Below are positions 16,522 through 26,186 of a DNA stretch of 64,000 nucleotides, one piece after another. Positions within the stretch are counted from its first letter, which is position 1, and every line of letters starts with the position of its first letter. The notes beneath the pieces were generated by a model that worked only from the letters and a program-made list of their open reading frames with translations, made no database searches and had not been told where the DNA came from. Where the stretch lies: contig NZ_JAYGHP010000002.1 of NCBI RefSeq assembly GCF_034932065.1, positions 372,001 through 436,000 of the forward strand, in the 5' to 3' direction. This DNA comes from Crocosphaera sp. UHCC 0190. Lineage in GTDB: Bacteria; Cyanobacteriota; Cyanobacteriia; Cyanobacteriales; Microcystaceae. Made by a program: the position numbers and the translations under genes.

Positions 16522-18417
16522 ATGAGTGATTTTCTCCTACAAAATAGTTGGTTTATTCCTTTTTACGGTTTAATTGGTTCTTTATTAACCTTACCCTGGT
16601 CATTAGGCATTATTCGCCGCACGGGGCCAAGACCAGCGGCCTATTTAAACCTATTAATGTCTATTTTTGCCTTTATTCATGGCTCAATTGCCTTTAATCT
16701 CATTTGGCAAGGACAGACAAAACAATTAGTCTTTCAATGGTTGACCGTCGCTGATTTAGAATTATCCTTAACCGTGGAGTTATCCCCCGTCAGTTTAGGG
16801 GCCTTAGCAGTGGTCACAACCATTAGTCTTTTAGCCCAAATCTATGCCTTGGGCTATATGGAAAAAGATTGGTCTTTAGGGCGATTTTATGGCTTAATGG
16901 GGGTGTTTGAAGCGGCTTTAGGGGGAATTGCCTTAAGTGACTCTTTGTTACTCAGTTATGGACTATTAGAAATTTTAACCCTATCGACTTATTTATTAGT
17001 GGGTTTTTGGTATGCTCAACCTTTAGTGGTAACGGCAGCAAGAGATGCGTTTTTAACCAAGCGGGTTGGGGATATCATTTTATTAATGGGGTTAGTTGCT
17101 CTTTCTAGTTATGGGGAAGGCTTAACCTTCTCTCAGTTGGAAACGTGGGCTAATACCTCCCCTGTTGCTCCCCTCACGGCGACTTTATTAGGATTGTCCT
17201 TAATTGCCGGGCCAACGGGTAAATGCGCCCAATTTCCCTTAAATTTATGGTTAGATGAGGCCATGGAAGGGCCGAACCCCGCAGGTATCATGCGAAATTC
17301 CATTGTGGTATCAGCAGGAGCCTATGTTTTAATTAAACTGCAACCTGTATTTACCCTCTCTCCGGTGTCTGCTGATGCTTTAATTATTTTAGGCACAGTA
17401 ACGGCCATCGGTGCATCTTTGATCGCTATGGCCCAAATTGATATTAAACGGGCTTTGTGTCATTCTACCAGTGTTTATTTAGGGTTGGTGTTTATTGCGG
17501 TTGGTTTAGGCCATGTGGATATTGCCTTTTTATTGCTGTTTACCCATGCGATCGCCAAAGCCTTACTATTTATGAGTGCGGGGGCCATTATTCTCACCAC
17601 CAGCGATCAAAATATCACTGAGATGGGAGGGTTATGGTCACGAATGCCAGCTACCACAACCGCTTTTGTGGTGGGTTCATCGGGTTTAGTTGCCTTTTTA
17701 CCCATGGGGATGTTTTGGACATGGCAACGCTGGTTTGATGGCTCTTGGGAGGTTTCTAGTTGGTTATTAGGCTTATTGATGTTTGTTAATGCTTTATGTG
17801 CCTTTAATTTAACTCGTGTCTTCCGTTCTGTCTTTTTAGGAACCCCGCAAAAGAAAACCCGTCGCGCCCCGGAAATTCCCTGGCCCATGGCGTTACCCAT
17901 GGTAACTTTAACAATTTTTACCTTAATTGCACCTTTAGCACCCATTCGTTGGCCATTATGGTTATCGCCGACAACCCCTTTATTAGAAAATACTTCCTTT
18001 GCCGTTCAATGGGCAGTACCGTTATTGATGGTTTCTGGCTTAATTGGCTGTTTAGTGGGTATTTTGCGGCCTGTCAGTCGTGTTTGGGAAAGACTGACGA
18101 ACCGATATCTGCGATTTTTCCAAGATTTATTTGCCTATGACTTCTATTTAGACAGGGTTTATGAGGTGACTGTGGTAGCAGGGGTGGCAGGAATTGCCCG
18201 CTTGACTGCTTGGTTTGATCGCTATATTGTCGATGGGGCGGTTAATTTAGTCAGTTTGGTGACAATTTTTAGTGGCAATGCTCTTAAATATAATGTTTCG
18301 GGACAGTCGCAGTTCTATGTATTGACCATTTGGATCGGTGTGAGTTTATTGATGTGGTTTGTGTTGAGTGGTCAATGGTCAGTCATTACGAGTTTTTGGT
18401 CATCTTTTTTACCTTAA
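16522..18417 (+). CDS. NDH-1 proton-pumping subunit NdhF (NdhF3/NdhF4 type)
   Basis: Membrane subunit (631 residues, more than a dozen hydrophobic helices) of the thylakoid or plasma-membrane NDH-1 complex, homologous to complex I ND5/NuoL. The antiporter-like core is clear (ATLLGLSLIAGPTGKCAQFP, WLDEAMEGPNPAGIMRNS, and a Lys/His-containing helix around HSTSVYLGLV). The length fits the NdhF3/NdhF4 group of CO2-uptake complexes rather than the longer respiratory NdhF1. Divergence from ccmK2 supports a role in carbon concentration and, from remembered synteny in other cyanobacteria, favours NdhF4. The usual ndhD and cupA/cupB partners do not follow, so they must lie elsewhere. Confidence 0.82.
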   Translation: MSDFLLQNSWFIPFYGLIGSLLTLPWSLGIIRRTGPRPAAYLNLLMSIFAFIHGSIAFNLIWQGQTKQLVFQWLTVADLELSLTVELSPVSLGALAVVTTISLLAQIYALGYMEKDWSLGRFYGLMGVFEAALGGIALSDSLLLSYGLLEILTLSTYLLVGFWYAQPLVVTAARDAFLTKRVGDIILLMGLVALSSYGEGLTFSQLETWANTSPVAPLTATLLGLSLIAGPTGKCAQFPLNLWLDEAMEGPNPAGIMRNSIVVSAGAYVLIKLQPVFTLSPVSADALIILGTVTAIGASLIAMAQIDIKRALCHSTSVYLGLVFIAVGLGHVDIAFLLLFTHAIAKALLFMSAGAIILTTSDQNITEMGGLWSRMPATTTAFVVGSSGLVAFLPMGMFWTWQRWFDGSWEVSSWLLGLLMFVNALCAFNLTRVFRSVFLGTPQKKTRRAPEIPWPMALPMVTLTIFTLIAPLAPIRWPLWLSPTTPLLENTSFAVQWAVPLLMVSGLIGCLVGILRPVSRVWERLTNRYLRFFQDLFAYDFYLDRVYEVTVVAGVAGIARLTAWFDRYIVDGAVNLVSLVTIFSGNALKYNVSGQSQFYVLTIWIGVSLLMWFVLSGQWSVITSFWSSFLP

Positions 18418-18436
18418 TAATTATGCCAATTTTTGA

Positions 18437-18468
18437 GTGAGGAGGTGAGAACAAAATTTTCTCCTCAC
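18437..18468 (+). terminator. Hairpin downstream of ndhF
   Basis: Stem gtgaggag/ctcctcac with an A/T-rich 16-base loop lies 20 bases after the ndhF stop. There is no strong T-run after it, so termination is probable but not certain. Confidence 0.45.
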
Positions 18469-18567
18469 CCCATCAGTTTCAGAATCACCTGTCTAAAAAC
18501 AAGTGTTTTGAAAATCCCTTGTTGATTGATAATAAAAAGAGAGAATCAGTCAGAAAAGATATTAATA

Positions 18568-19560
18568 ATGAGTAGTCATCACACTATGAAAGTCGGGATA
18601 TTAGGGTTTGGGGGACTTGGACAAGCAGCAACCAGAGTTCTCACCCCGAAACAAGAAATGCTTTGGGTTGCTGCGGCCGACCTGAAAGGTTATGCTTATG
18701 ATGAGACAGGATTAGACCCAGATCAAGCGATCGCAACCTATCATCAACAGGGATCAATTGGTTATCTGGAACCCTATGGAACCCTCAGTAATAATAGTAT
18801 TCAGGATTTATTAGAAACGGCCTCAGTTGATGGTTATTTCTTGGCTTTACCTAACCTTCCTAATACGTTTATGGCAGATGTGGCTAGACAATTTATTGCC
18901 TCTGGGTGGAAAGGGGTATTAGTAGATGCCTTAAAGCGTACCAGTGCCGTTGAACAACTGCTAGAATTACAAAACGAGTTACAAGCCGCAGGTATCACCT
19001 ACATGACAGGCTGTGGGGCAACTCCTGGACTGTTAACTGCTGCGGCGGCCGTTGCTGCCCAAAGTTATACCGAGATTCACCGTGTTAAGATTACCTTTGG
19101 GGTGGGTATTGCCAATTGGGAAGCTTACCGTGCCACTATCCGCGAAGATATTGCTCATTTACCAGGGTTTGATGTGGAAAAAGCTAGGGCGATGAGTGAT
19201 GCTGAAGTTGAGGCGTTTTTAGACAAAACTAATGGCATCCTTACCTTAGAAAATATGGAACACGCTGACGATATCATGTTAGAGTTGGCAGGAATTTGTC
19301 CCCGCGATCGCGTTACTGTTGGTGGGGTTGTCGATACCCGTAACCCAAAAAAACCTTTAAGTACTAATGTGCAGATTACCGGACGCACCTTTGAGGGAAA
19401 AATTTCAACCCATACCTTTACTTTAGGGGATGAAACCAGCATGGCGGCCAACGTTTGTGGGCCAGCTTTTGGTTATCTCAAAGCAGGATTATCGTTACAT
19501 AATCGGGGAATTTATGGCTTATTTACCGCAGCAGAAGTAATGCCCCAATTTGTTAAGTAA
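18568..19560 (+). CDS. Rossmann-fold oxidoreductase, saccharopine-dehydrogenase-like
   Basis: Protein of 330 residues with an N-terminal NAD(P)-binding motif ([13 protein letters not shown]) and the domain arrangement of saccharopine-dehydrogenase-like and homoserine/DAP-dehydrogenase-like enzymes. A middle segment ([19 protein letters not shown]) probably forms part of the nucleotide or substrate site. The ATG at 18568 is chosen over the TTG at 18526; ATG 18586 is also possible. It stands alone between ndhF and radC. The substrate is unknown. Confidence 0.7.
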   Translation: MSSHHTMKVGILGFGGLGQAATRVLTPKQEMLWVAAADLKGYAYDETGLDPDQAIATYHQQGSIGYLEPYGTLSNNSIQDLLETASVDGYFLALPNLPNTFMADVARQFIASGWKGVLVDALKRTSAVEQLLELQNELQAAGITYMTGCGATPGLLTAAAAVAAQSYTEIHRVKITFGVGIANWEAYRATIREDIAHLPGFDVEKARAMSDAEVEAFLDKTNGILTLENMEHADDIMLELAGICPRDRVTVGGVVDTRNPKKPLSTNVQITGRTFEGKISTHTFTLGDETSMAANVCGPAFGYLKAGLSLHNRGIYGLFTAAEVMPQFVK

Positions 19561-19566
19561 AAGTAG

Positions 19567-19583
19567 GGTGGGCAATGCCCACC
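19567..19583. repeat. Short palindromic repeat (ggtgggca/tgcccacc)
   Basis: A palindrome with 8-bp arms around one base lies seven bases after the oxidoreductase stop. A longer copy of the same core occurs downstream of trpB at 51078-51100, so this is a dispersed cyanobacterial palindromic repeat. Confidence 0.6.
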
Positions 19584-19679
19584 TGACAAGTTTAAAACAG
19601 ATCACTGACATATAGCAAAACATAGGTTATAAGGGAAAAATATCTAAAAACAGGTGTATTAATCCCTTGTGACAACATT

Positions 19680-20405
19680 ATGACCTATAGTTTGAGAATT
19701 GCCGATATTCCCTTGAGTGAAAGACCCCGCGAACGGTTATTATCTTCTGGGGCCCATAATTTAGCAACGGCTGAATTATTAGCCATTCTCTTAGGAACAG
19801 GACAAGGCAAAGGAAAACTTTCTGCGGTAGGATTAGGACAGTATATTCTCCAAGAATTAAGTCAACATCGCCGCGATCCCTTGGATCTTCTCAGAGATAT
19901 TAGTCCTCAAGAATTAATGGCTATTAATGGCATTGGACCCGCCAAAGCAACCACCATTTTAGCCGCAGTTGAATTAGGAAAACGAACCTTTCAAATCAGA
20001 CCAATGGAAAAAATTATTATTGAAAATCCTGTTGCTGCTGTCGCTGCTTTAAGTCATGATTTAATGTGGCAAACTCAAGAACGATTTGCGGTGGTTTTTC
20101 TGGATGTGAAAAATCGACTGCTCGGAACTAAAGTTATTACGATTGGTACAGCAACAGAAACTTTAGTTGCTCCCTCAGATATTTTTCGAGAAACCCTTAA
20201 ACAAGGGGCCATTAGCATTATTGTAGCTCACAATCATCCATCCGGTAATTTAGATCCTTCTCCAGAAGATATTGAGTTAACAGAACAACTTTTAAAAGTG
20301 GCAGACTCTTTAAATATTCCTGTGTTAGATCATTTAATTTTAGGAGAAGGCAATTATCAAAGTTTACGAGATATAACAGATTTATGGCAGCATTACCCCC
20401 AATAG
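19680..20405 (+). CDS. radC: RadC/JAMM-domain DNA repair-associated protein
   Basis: RadC-family protein of 241 residues. A helix-hairpin-helix ([16 protein letters not shown], 80-95) for DNA contact is followed by an MPN/JAB domain with the full metalloprotease-like JAMM motif: His184, His186, Ser194 and Asp197 ([14 protein letters not shown]). The metal site is intact. The biological role of RadC remains unsettled, since its original link to recombination repair was not confirmed. The start codon is the ATG at 19680, with no strong Shine-Dalgarno. Confidence 0.9.
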   Translation: MTYSLRIADIPLSERPRERLLSSGAHNLATAELLAILLGTGQGKGKLSAVGLGQYILQELSQHRRDPLDLLRDISPQELMAINGIGPAKATTILAAVELGKRTFQIRPMEKIIIENPVAAVAALSHDLMWQTQERFAVVFLDVKNRLLGTKVITIGTATETLVAPSDIFRETLKQGAISIIVAHNHPSGNLDPSPEDIELTEQLLKVADSLNIPVLDHLILGEGNYQSLRDITDLWQHYPQ

Positions 20406-20506
20406 GCTTAAGGTAATTTAATGGCTGATTGTTCCCTAGTCTCTGTTCCGATGGAAGTCTAAATCTTATAATACATTTAATGACGACTTTAATATTTTGG
20501 TGATTA

Positions 20507-21208
20507 ATGCTAGTTCCTCTCACTCGTGAAGCGTTTGAAAAAATCATTCCCCCCATTGCCACGGGGGCCCAATATTCTTTTTATTGGGGGAAATTGTCCG
20601 ATTTATTAAGACGATTATTTATTTCATTAATTGTCCTAGTGGTAACTTGGTTATTGGGTACATTAGCCGGGGCAGGGGCAGAAGCCATTAAACTAATTTT
20701 TGATATTATTGCCGGACTATACTGGCTATGGTCGCCTGTTTTGTGGGCGAGTGTGCGTAATGGTAAATATCGTCGTTATCCTTATTGTGGTTTTTGGCGG
20801 GGAGAGGTGTTAGATGTATTTATTACGGAAGAATTGATCTCAGAAGAACAGACGGTTAATAAGTGGGGCGAATTAGTGGTAATTGAAAATCGAGAAAGAC
20901 GGATTAATGTGGAAGTGGGGGATCAAAAGGGGTTCAGCGCAACGGTACAAGCCCCCATACGTCGTCTTTATAGGGTCATTAAACCAGGACAAATAGCAGA
21001 AATGTTAATTTTGTCCAAACAACCGGATTTGAGCCGTATTGATAAGGTGACAGATGTTTATCTTCCTCAGCATAATTTATGGGTGGGAGATTATCCTTAT
21101 TTACGTCGAGATGTCTTTTTACAAGTGAGTGAAGAATTAGGGGGAAATGTTCGTGATGGTCAGACTAGGGGGGTTAAAACTCGTGAAATTCGACGACGTA
21201 GACGTTAA
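20507..21208 (+). CDS. Conserved cyanobacterial membrane protein of unknown function
   Basis: Protein of 233 residues with two closely spaced membrane segments (about 33-55 and 60-82), then a soluble domain (about 95-215) with a basic C-terminal tail (TREIRRRRR). I know relatives in cyanobacteria under the doubtful name phosphate ABC transporter permease; nothing in the sequence supports a permease. The topology suggests a membrane-anchored cytoplasmic domain. It lies between radC and the envelope cluster and probably forms its own unit. Confidence 0.7.
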   Translation: MLVPLTREAFEKIIPPIATGAQYSFYWGKLSDLLRRLFISLIVLVVTWLLGTLAGAGAEAIKLIFDIIAGLYWLWSPVLWASVRNGKYRRYPYCGFWRGEVLDVFITEELISEEQTVNKWGELVVIENRERRINVEVGDQKGFSATVQAPIRRLYRVIKPGQIAEMLILSKQPDLSRIDKVTDVYLPQHNLWVGDYPYLRRDVFLQVSEELGGNVRDGQTRGVKTREIRRRRR

Positions 21209-21335
21209 AATTTTGTCTTGGGAATGTCCCCGTAGTTGCCCTAAAAAAGATTACTGTCATCTTCAAGATTTTTATGGTAAAGTCTTTAGTTAATCCTTCT
21301 TCTTCCTCAAATTAACATTAACACTGCCCATCAAT

Positions 21336-22847
21336 ATGTTATTTAATTCTTCAATTTTTATTTTAGGGTTTTTACCCGTCACATTATTGATATTTTGGTT
21401 GTTAAGCAAATTTCGTTTAACCCAAGGGGTTATGATTTGGCTATTAATGAGTTCCCTATTTTTTTATTCTTATTGGAATATTTTTGCTCCGGCTGGCCAA
21501 GGACAAACAATTCAATATATTATCTTAATTGTTCTTTCAATTGTAATTAATCATCAGTTGGGATCAGCGATCGCATCTGCCCCATTGTCTAGTCAAAAAG
21601 CCAAATTGTTGTTGTTTTTAGGAACTTGTCTCAATTTAGGGGTGATTGTTTATTATAAATATGCTAATTTTTTACTGGGTTCCTTTAATCATATTTTTGC
21701 CAGCAATTATAATTTGGGACAGTTAATTCTTCCTTTGGGTATTTCTTTTTATACCTTTACTCAAATTGCTTACTTGGTTGACGCTTATCGAGGAGAAATC
21801 AAGGAAGAGAATTATGAATTACCTACTTATGGTTTATTTATTCTTTTCTTTCCCCAATTGATTGCTGGTCCAATTTTGCGCCATGATGAATTAATTCCTC
21901 AATTTCGTCGATTAAGAAATTTTATTTTTTCCTCTAAAAATCTTGCCCTAGGATTGACACTTTTTAGTATTGGATTATCAAAAAAGGTGATTATTGCCGA
22001 TACTTTATCTCCCTGGGTAAGAACGATTTTTGATCATGCTAATTCCCTCACATTTATTGAAGCTTGGGTGGGAGCATTGAGTTATACCTTTCAGTTATAT
22101 TTTGATTTTTCGGGCTATTCTGATATGGCCATTGGTCTAGGTTTAATGTTTAATATTGTTTTGCCAATTAATTTTGATTCTCCCTATAAATCTTTCTCAA
22201 TAATTGAGTTTTGGCGACGTTGGCACATTACCCTATCTAATTTCTTAAGAGACTATTTATATATACCATTAGGAGGAAGTCGTCGCGGAGAGTTTCGTCG
22301 TTATACTAATTTAATTGTTACTATGTTATTAGGGGGTTTATGGCATGGTGCAGGATGGACTTTTGTGGTTTGGGGAGGATTACATGGTTTGTATTTATCC
22401 ATTAATCATGGTTGGAAAAAGTTAAATATTTCTTTTCCTAAATACTTAGCCTGGAGCATAACATTTCTAGCAGTGGTTATGGGTTGGGTGATTTTTCGCG
22501 CTCAGAATTTATCCGATGGATTAACGATAATTCAAACGATGATAGGGATTAACGGTATTACCCTTCCTGGAGAAGCTCAAGGTAAACTTTCATTTTTAAG
22601 TTCTTTGGGAATTCAACTTCAATCCTGGAGTAAATTTAATTACTTACCTGAATTTTATGGTCAGAAAAGTTTGAGCATTTTGATAATATTTGTCTTGGTT
22701 TTAGCTGTTCTCAAGCTTCCTAATAGTCAAGAAATTACGGAAAAAATAAAATTTAAGTCTTGGTCAGCATTAGTATTAGGACTATTGATGACTTACTGTT
22801 TACTGTCCTTAAATCGTGTTTCCGAATTTCTTTATTTTCAATTCTAG
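21336..22847 (+). CDS. MBOAT-family membrane O-acyltransferase (AlgI-like)
   Basis: Polytopic membrane enzyme (503 residues) of the MBOAT/AlgI family, which transfers acyl groups, often acetyl, to exported polysaccharides. The conserved WRRWHITLSNFLRDYLYIPL segment and the catalytic-His region LLGGLWHGAGWTFVVWGGLHG (about 330-350) are intact. The gene immediately downstream encodes a membrane-anchored SGNH-like protein, the usual AlgJ/AlgX-type partner that completes transfer in the periplasm. Two glycosyltransferases follow, so a surface or exopolysaccharide substrate is likely. Confidence 0.9.
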   Translation: MLFNSSIFILGFLPVTLLIFWLLSKFRLTQGVMIWLLMSSLFFYSYWNIFAPAGQGQTIQYIILIVLSIVINHQLGSAIASAPLSSQKAKLLLFLGTCLNLGVIVYYKYANFLLGSFNHIFASNYNLGQLILPLGISFYTFTQIAYLVDAYRGEIKEENYELPTYGLFILFFPQLIAGPILRHDELIPQFRRLRNFIFSSKNLALGLTLFSIGLSKKVIIADTLSPWVRTIFDHANSLTFIEAWVGALSYTFQLYFDFSGYSDMAIGLGLMFNIVLPINFDSPYKSFSIIEFWRRWHITLSNFLRDYLYIPLGGSRRGEFRRYTNLIVTMLLGGLWHGAGWTFVVWGGLHGLYLSINHGWKKLNISFPKYLAWSITFLAVVMGWVIFRAQNLSDGLTIIQTMIGINGITLPGEAQGKLSFLSSLGIQLQSWSKFNYLPEFYGQKSLSILIIFVLVLAVLKLPNSQEITEKIKFKSWSALVLGLLMTYCLLSLNRVSEFLYFQF

Positions 22848-22865
22848 TTATTATAAACAAAAGCT

Positions 22866-24098
22866 ATGGGCAATTTTCGTTTGATTTTTTCTCGTTCAGA
22901 AACCTCTCTTAAACAAAAGAAAGGAAAAGCCTTGACTTGGAATACATACTCTCAATTTAATCTACTTTTTTTGAGTACATTAATGCTTAGCTTGACGGGG
23001 GTGTCTCTGGTTAATTTTATCGTTGATCCCTATGATATTTTTCGATATCATAATCCCCTTGAAGCTAAGTTAGTTAAACCTGAAAAATTGAATTATGATC
23101 GCTTATATAAAACTATCGATATTATTAATATCAAACCGGAAGTGATCATTCTTGGTTCATCAAGAGCTAAGCAAGGGTTAAATCCTAAGCATCCAGGATT
23201 TCCCACTGATAAAACTGTTTATAATTTAGGAATTGATGGCTCTAATACTTACGAAATATTACGTTATTTAGAGCATAGTTATGCTAATCAACCTAATTTA
23301 AAAAAAGTTATTTTAGGCGTTGATCATTATATGTTTAATGATTTTTACAAGCTCCAAGATTCTTTTGATGAAAATAGATTAGGAAAAACTCACATAACGG
23401 CCACAGATTTGCTAAATTCTCTCTTTTCTCAAGACGCTTTAATTGCCAGTAAAAATACTATTCAAGAGAATTTAAGTCTGTCAAAAAACACCCAAGATTT
23501 AACCTATGGTGACAATGGTTTTTTCCCTCACCGTGAGCCAAATGATGGTAAAACTCAATGGAGATTTACAAACACTATTAATCAATATTTTGGTTTTCAT
23601 AAACAATATAAGTTATCAGAAGCTCATCTCAATAACTTCAAAAAAATAGTCGAATTTTGTCGAAAAAACAATATCGAATTGATAGTTTTTATTTCCCCTT
23701 CCCACGTCACTCAATGGGAAGCGTTAAGAGTCACAAACAGATGGGACAGTTTTGAAAAATGGAAGCGAAAAATGGTTGAAATTACTCCTGTCTGGGATTT
23801 TTCTGGCTATAACTCCATAACAACCGAACCCATTAAGGATGTCATGACTAACTATGTTGATAACTCTCATTATACGCCCGGAATAGGTGACTTAGTGCTT
23901 AATCGTATCTTATCTCATGAAGTCAACCAGGTTCCTCAAGATTTTGGCTTTTTAATGACACCAGAGAATATCGATGCACACTTAGCTAAAATTCGGTCAG
24001 ATAGATCTCGATGGGCAAAAATTCAGCAAAATGAAGTAGAGTTAGTAGAAAATCTGAAACGGAACTTTGATAAATCACAAAAGTCTCAATTAAAATAG
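22866..24098 (+). CDS. Membrane-anchored SGNH-hydrolase-like protein, MBOAT partner
   Basis: Protein of 410 residues with one N-terminal membrane helix (about 32-53) and a periplasmic SGNH-like domain. Block I is ILGSSRAKQGLNP (nucleophile Ser in GSSR, 97-100), followed by VYNLGIDGS (block II region) and a late D-x-x-H-like segment YVDNSHYTPG. It starts 18 bases after the MBOAT stop and so is likely co-transcribed and working with it in O-acylation, as AlgJ does with AlgI. A second protein with the same GS-x-A and NLG-DG pattern is encoded at 32635. Confidence 0.75.
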   Translation: MGNFRLIFSRSETSLKQKKGKALTWNTYSQFNLLFLSTLMLSLTGVSLVNFIVDPYDIFRYHNPLEAKLVKPEKLNYDRLYKTIDIINIKPEVIILGSSRAKQGLNPKHPGFPTDKTVYNLGIDGSNTYEILRYLEHSYANQPNLKKVILGVDHYMFNDFYKLQDSFDENRLGKTHITATDLLNSLFSQDALIASKNTIQENLSLSKNTQDLTYGDNGFFPHREPNDGKTQWRFTNTINQYFGFHKQYKLSEAHLNNFKKIVEFCRKNNIELIVFISPSHVTQWEALRVTNRWDSFEKWKRKMVEITPVWDFSGYNSITTEPIKDVMTNYVDNSHYTPGIGDLVLNRILSHEVNQVPQDFGFLMTPENIDAHLAKIRSDRSRWAKIQQNEVELVENLKRNFDKSQKSQLK

Positions 24099-24115
24099 GG
24101 TAATTTTAGAGAAAA

Positions 24116-25105
24116 ATGTTAGATCATCAACAAGAATCAGTCACTTTATCCCGTATTCGTCATCGTTTAGCTGTTTTAGTTCCCTGTCGCAATGAAGGGT
24201 TAACTATCGCTAGAGTGGTGAAGCAATTTCGCGCTGAACTACCAGAAGCGCAAATCTACGTCTATGATAACCGTTCAACTGATGATACCGCAGTACAAGC
24301 GCAAGCCGCCGGGGCCATTGTTCGCTATGAACCCCAACCAGGGAAGGGTAATGTGGTTCGACGGATGTTTGCTGATATTGATGCAGATGTTTACATTCTT
24401 GTTGATGGAGACAATACCTATGAGGTGGCAGCAGTGCGGCCACTGATTACCCAACTTTTAGACAATCAGTTAGATATGGTGGTTGGGGCCCGTCGTTCTG
24501 CGGCTAATAATAAGGAAGCTTATCGTTTGGGTCATCGCAGTGGCAATCTTTTTCTCACAGGGGTTGTTAAGCTATTATTTGGCGCACAACTTAAGGATAT
24601 GCTCTCAGGATATCGTATCTTTTCTCGTCGTTTTGTCAAGTCATTTCCTGCTCTTTCCAGTGGGTTTGAAATTGAAACGGAATTAACAGTTCATACCTTA
24701 GAATTAAAGCTTCCTTTTACTGAAGATTATATTTTATATGGTTCTCGTCCCCCTGGTTCAGAAAGTAAATTGAAAACTTTTACCGATGGTTGGCGAGTCT
24801 TAGGAACAGCAGTATTACTATTTAAAGAGGTTCGTCCTTTTCTCTTTTTTAGTATCATCTCTATTCTCTTGGGAGCTATTTCTATTTTATTAGGCATTCC
24901 CATTTTTATGACTTATTTAAAAACAGGATTGGTTCCCAGGTTTCCCACCGCTATTTTAGCTGCTACGATCATGTTACTGGCTTTTTTAAGCTTTACTTGT
25001 GGTCTAATTTTAGACTCAGTTGCTCGTGGCCGAAGGGAAGCAAAACGGATGACTTATCTTTCCTATGCTTTAACTGATAATAATAAAATTGCTCCCCCTT
25101 ATTAA
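24116..25105 (+). CDS. GT2 glycosyltransferase with C-terminal membrane helices
   Basis: Family-2 glycosyltransferase (329 residues). The N-terminal GT-A domain has VPCRNEG, YDNRSTDDT and a DVYILVDGDNTYE stretch carrying the D-x-D metal site; MLSGYRIFSRRF is the acceptor-side motif. Two hydrophobic helices (about 242-265 and 282-302) anchor it. It resembles dolichol/polyprenyl-phosphate sugar synthases. It starts 17 bases after the SGNH-like gene, probably in the same operon. Confidence 0.85.
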   Translation: MLDHQQESVTLSRIRHRLAVLVPCRNEGLTIARVVKQFRAELPEAQIYVYDNRSTDDTAVQAQAAGAIVRYEPQPGKGNVVRRMFADIDADVYILVDGDNTYEVAAVRPLITQLLDNQLDMVVGARRSAANNKEAYRLGHRSGNLFLTGVVKLLFGAQLKDMLSGYRIFSRRFVKSFPALSSGFEIETELTVHTLELKLPFTEDYILYGSRPPGSESKLKTFTDGWRVLGTAVLLFKEVRPFLFFSIISILLGAISILLGIPIFMTYLKTGLVPRFPTAILAATIMLLAFLSFTCGLILDSVARGRREAKRMTYLSYALTDNNKIAPPY

Positions 25106-25179
25106 CACCATGATTTGCTAGACGGTGACTTATTTGATTTTGTTGTTATTACTTAAAGTGCAGGGTGTGAGTGCGAATC

Positions 25180-26184
25180 ATGAAAGAGTTATTGATTTCT
25201 CAGGTATCAACAGTTCAGGAAATTATTCCTTTTAACCCTGAAATCTCTATTATTGTTCCCATCTTTAATGAAGCAGAAACCTTAGAAAACTTAATCGATA
25301 CTATTGCTACTTATTTAAACCATCACCTTTCCTATGAGATTATTTGTATCGATGATGGTTCCCAAGATGGTTCAACAGAAAAGTTACGCCAGTTAGCGAA
25401 CCAAAGAACTGATTTAAAAGCAATCATTCTACGGCGAAATTATGGTCAAACTCCTGCTATGGCCGCCGGGTTTAACTACGCTCAAGGGAAAATTATTGTC
25501 ACCCTTGATGGAGATCTACAAAATGATCCGGCTGATATTCCTCGCTTAATTGCTAAGCTCAATGAAGGCTATGATTTGGTCAGTGGTTGGCGGCAAAATC
25601 GTCAGGATGATGCTTTAACTCGTCTCCTTCCCTCGAAGATTGCCAACTGGCTCATTGCTAAACTAACGGGGGTACAACTTCATGATTATGGTTGCTCTCT
25701 TAAAGCCTATCGCGCAGAATTAGTGGCCGATCTGAATCTTTATGGGGAATTACATCGCTTTTTGCCGGCCTTGGCTTATATTGAAGGGGCGAGAATTACG
25801 GAGTTACCTGTCGGTCATCATCCCCGTCGCTTTGGGAAGAGTAAGTATGGCTTGGGGCGCACCTTTCGGGTTATCATGGACTTGTTGACTGTTGTCTTTA
25901 TCAAAAGGTTTTTGACCCGTCCCATGCACGTTTTTGGTCTGTTTGGCTTGGGTTTAATGACTTTGGGAATGTTCTTTGGTGGCTATTTAACAGTTCTCAA
26001 GTTATTGGGGGAAAATATTGGCACTCGTCCTCTCTTAATTTTGGCAGTCTTGTTAACCCTAACTGGGGTACAATTGTTAAGCTTTGGGTTATTGGCTGAG
26101 TTGGTCATGCGGACTTACCATGAATCCCAAAAACGCCCCATTTATCGGGTTCGGGAAATCATTGGTCACAGAGTAAAGGGTTAA
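25180..26184 (+). CDS. GT2 glycosyltransferase, polyprenyl-phosphate-sugar synthase-like
   Basis: Family-2 glycosyltransferase (334 residues), closer to GtrB/DPM-type enzymes: IVPIFNEAETL, IDDGSQDGSTE, the D-x-D-type TLDGDLQNDP and the acceptor motif HDYGCSLKAYR, then two C-terminal membrane segments (about 243-265 and 280-305). It probably makes an undecaprenyl-phosphate sugar for an envelope glycan. The ATG at 25180 is preferred over the GTG nine bases upstream. It ends two bases before the Tab2-like gene. Confidence 0.87.
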   Translation: MKELLISQVSTVQEIIPFNPEISIIVPIFNEAETLENLIDTIATYLNHHLSYEIICIDDGSQDGSTEKLRQLANQRTDLKAIILRRNYGQTPAMAAGFNYAQGKIIVTLDGDLQNDPADIPRLIAKLNEGYDLVSGWRQNRQDDALTRLLPSKIANWLIAKLTGVQLHDYGCSLKAYRAELVADLNLYGELHRFLPALAYIEGARITELPVGHHPRRFGKSKYGLGRTFRVIMDLLTVVFIKRFLTRPMHVFGLFGLGLMTLGMFFGGYLTVLKLLGENIGTRPLLILAVLLTLTGVQLLSFGLLAELVMRTYHESQKRPIYRVREIIGHRVKG

Positions 26185-26186
26185 TT

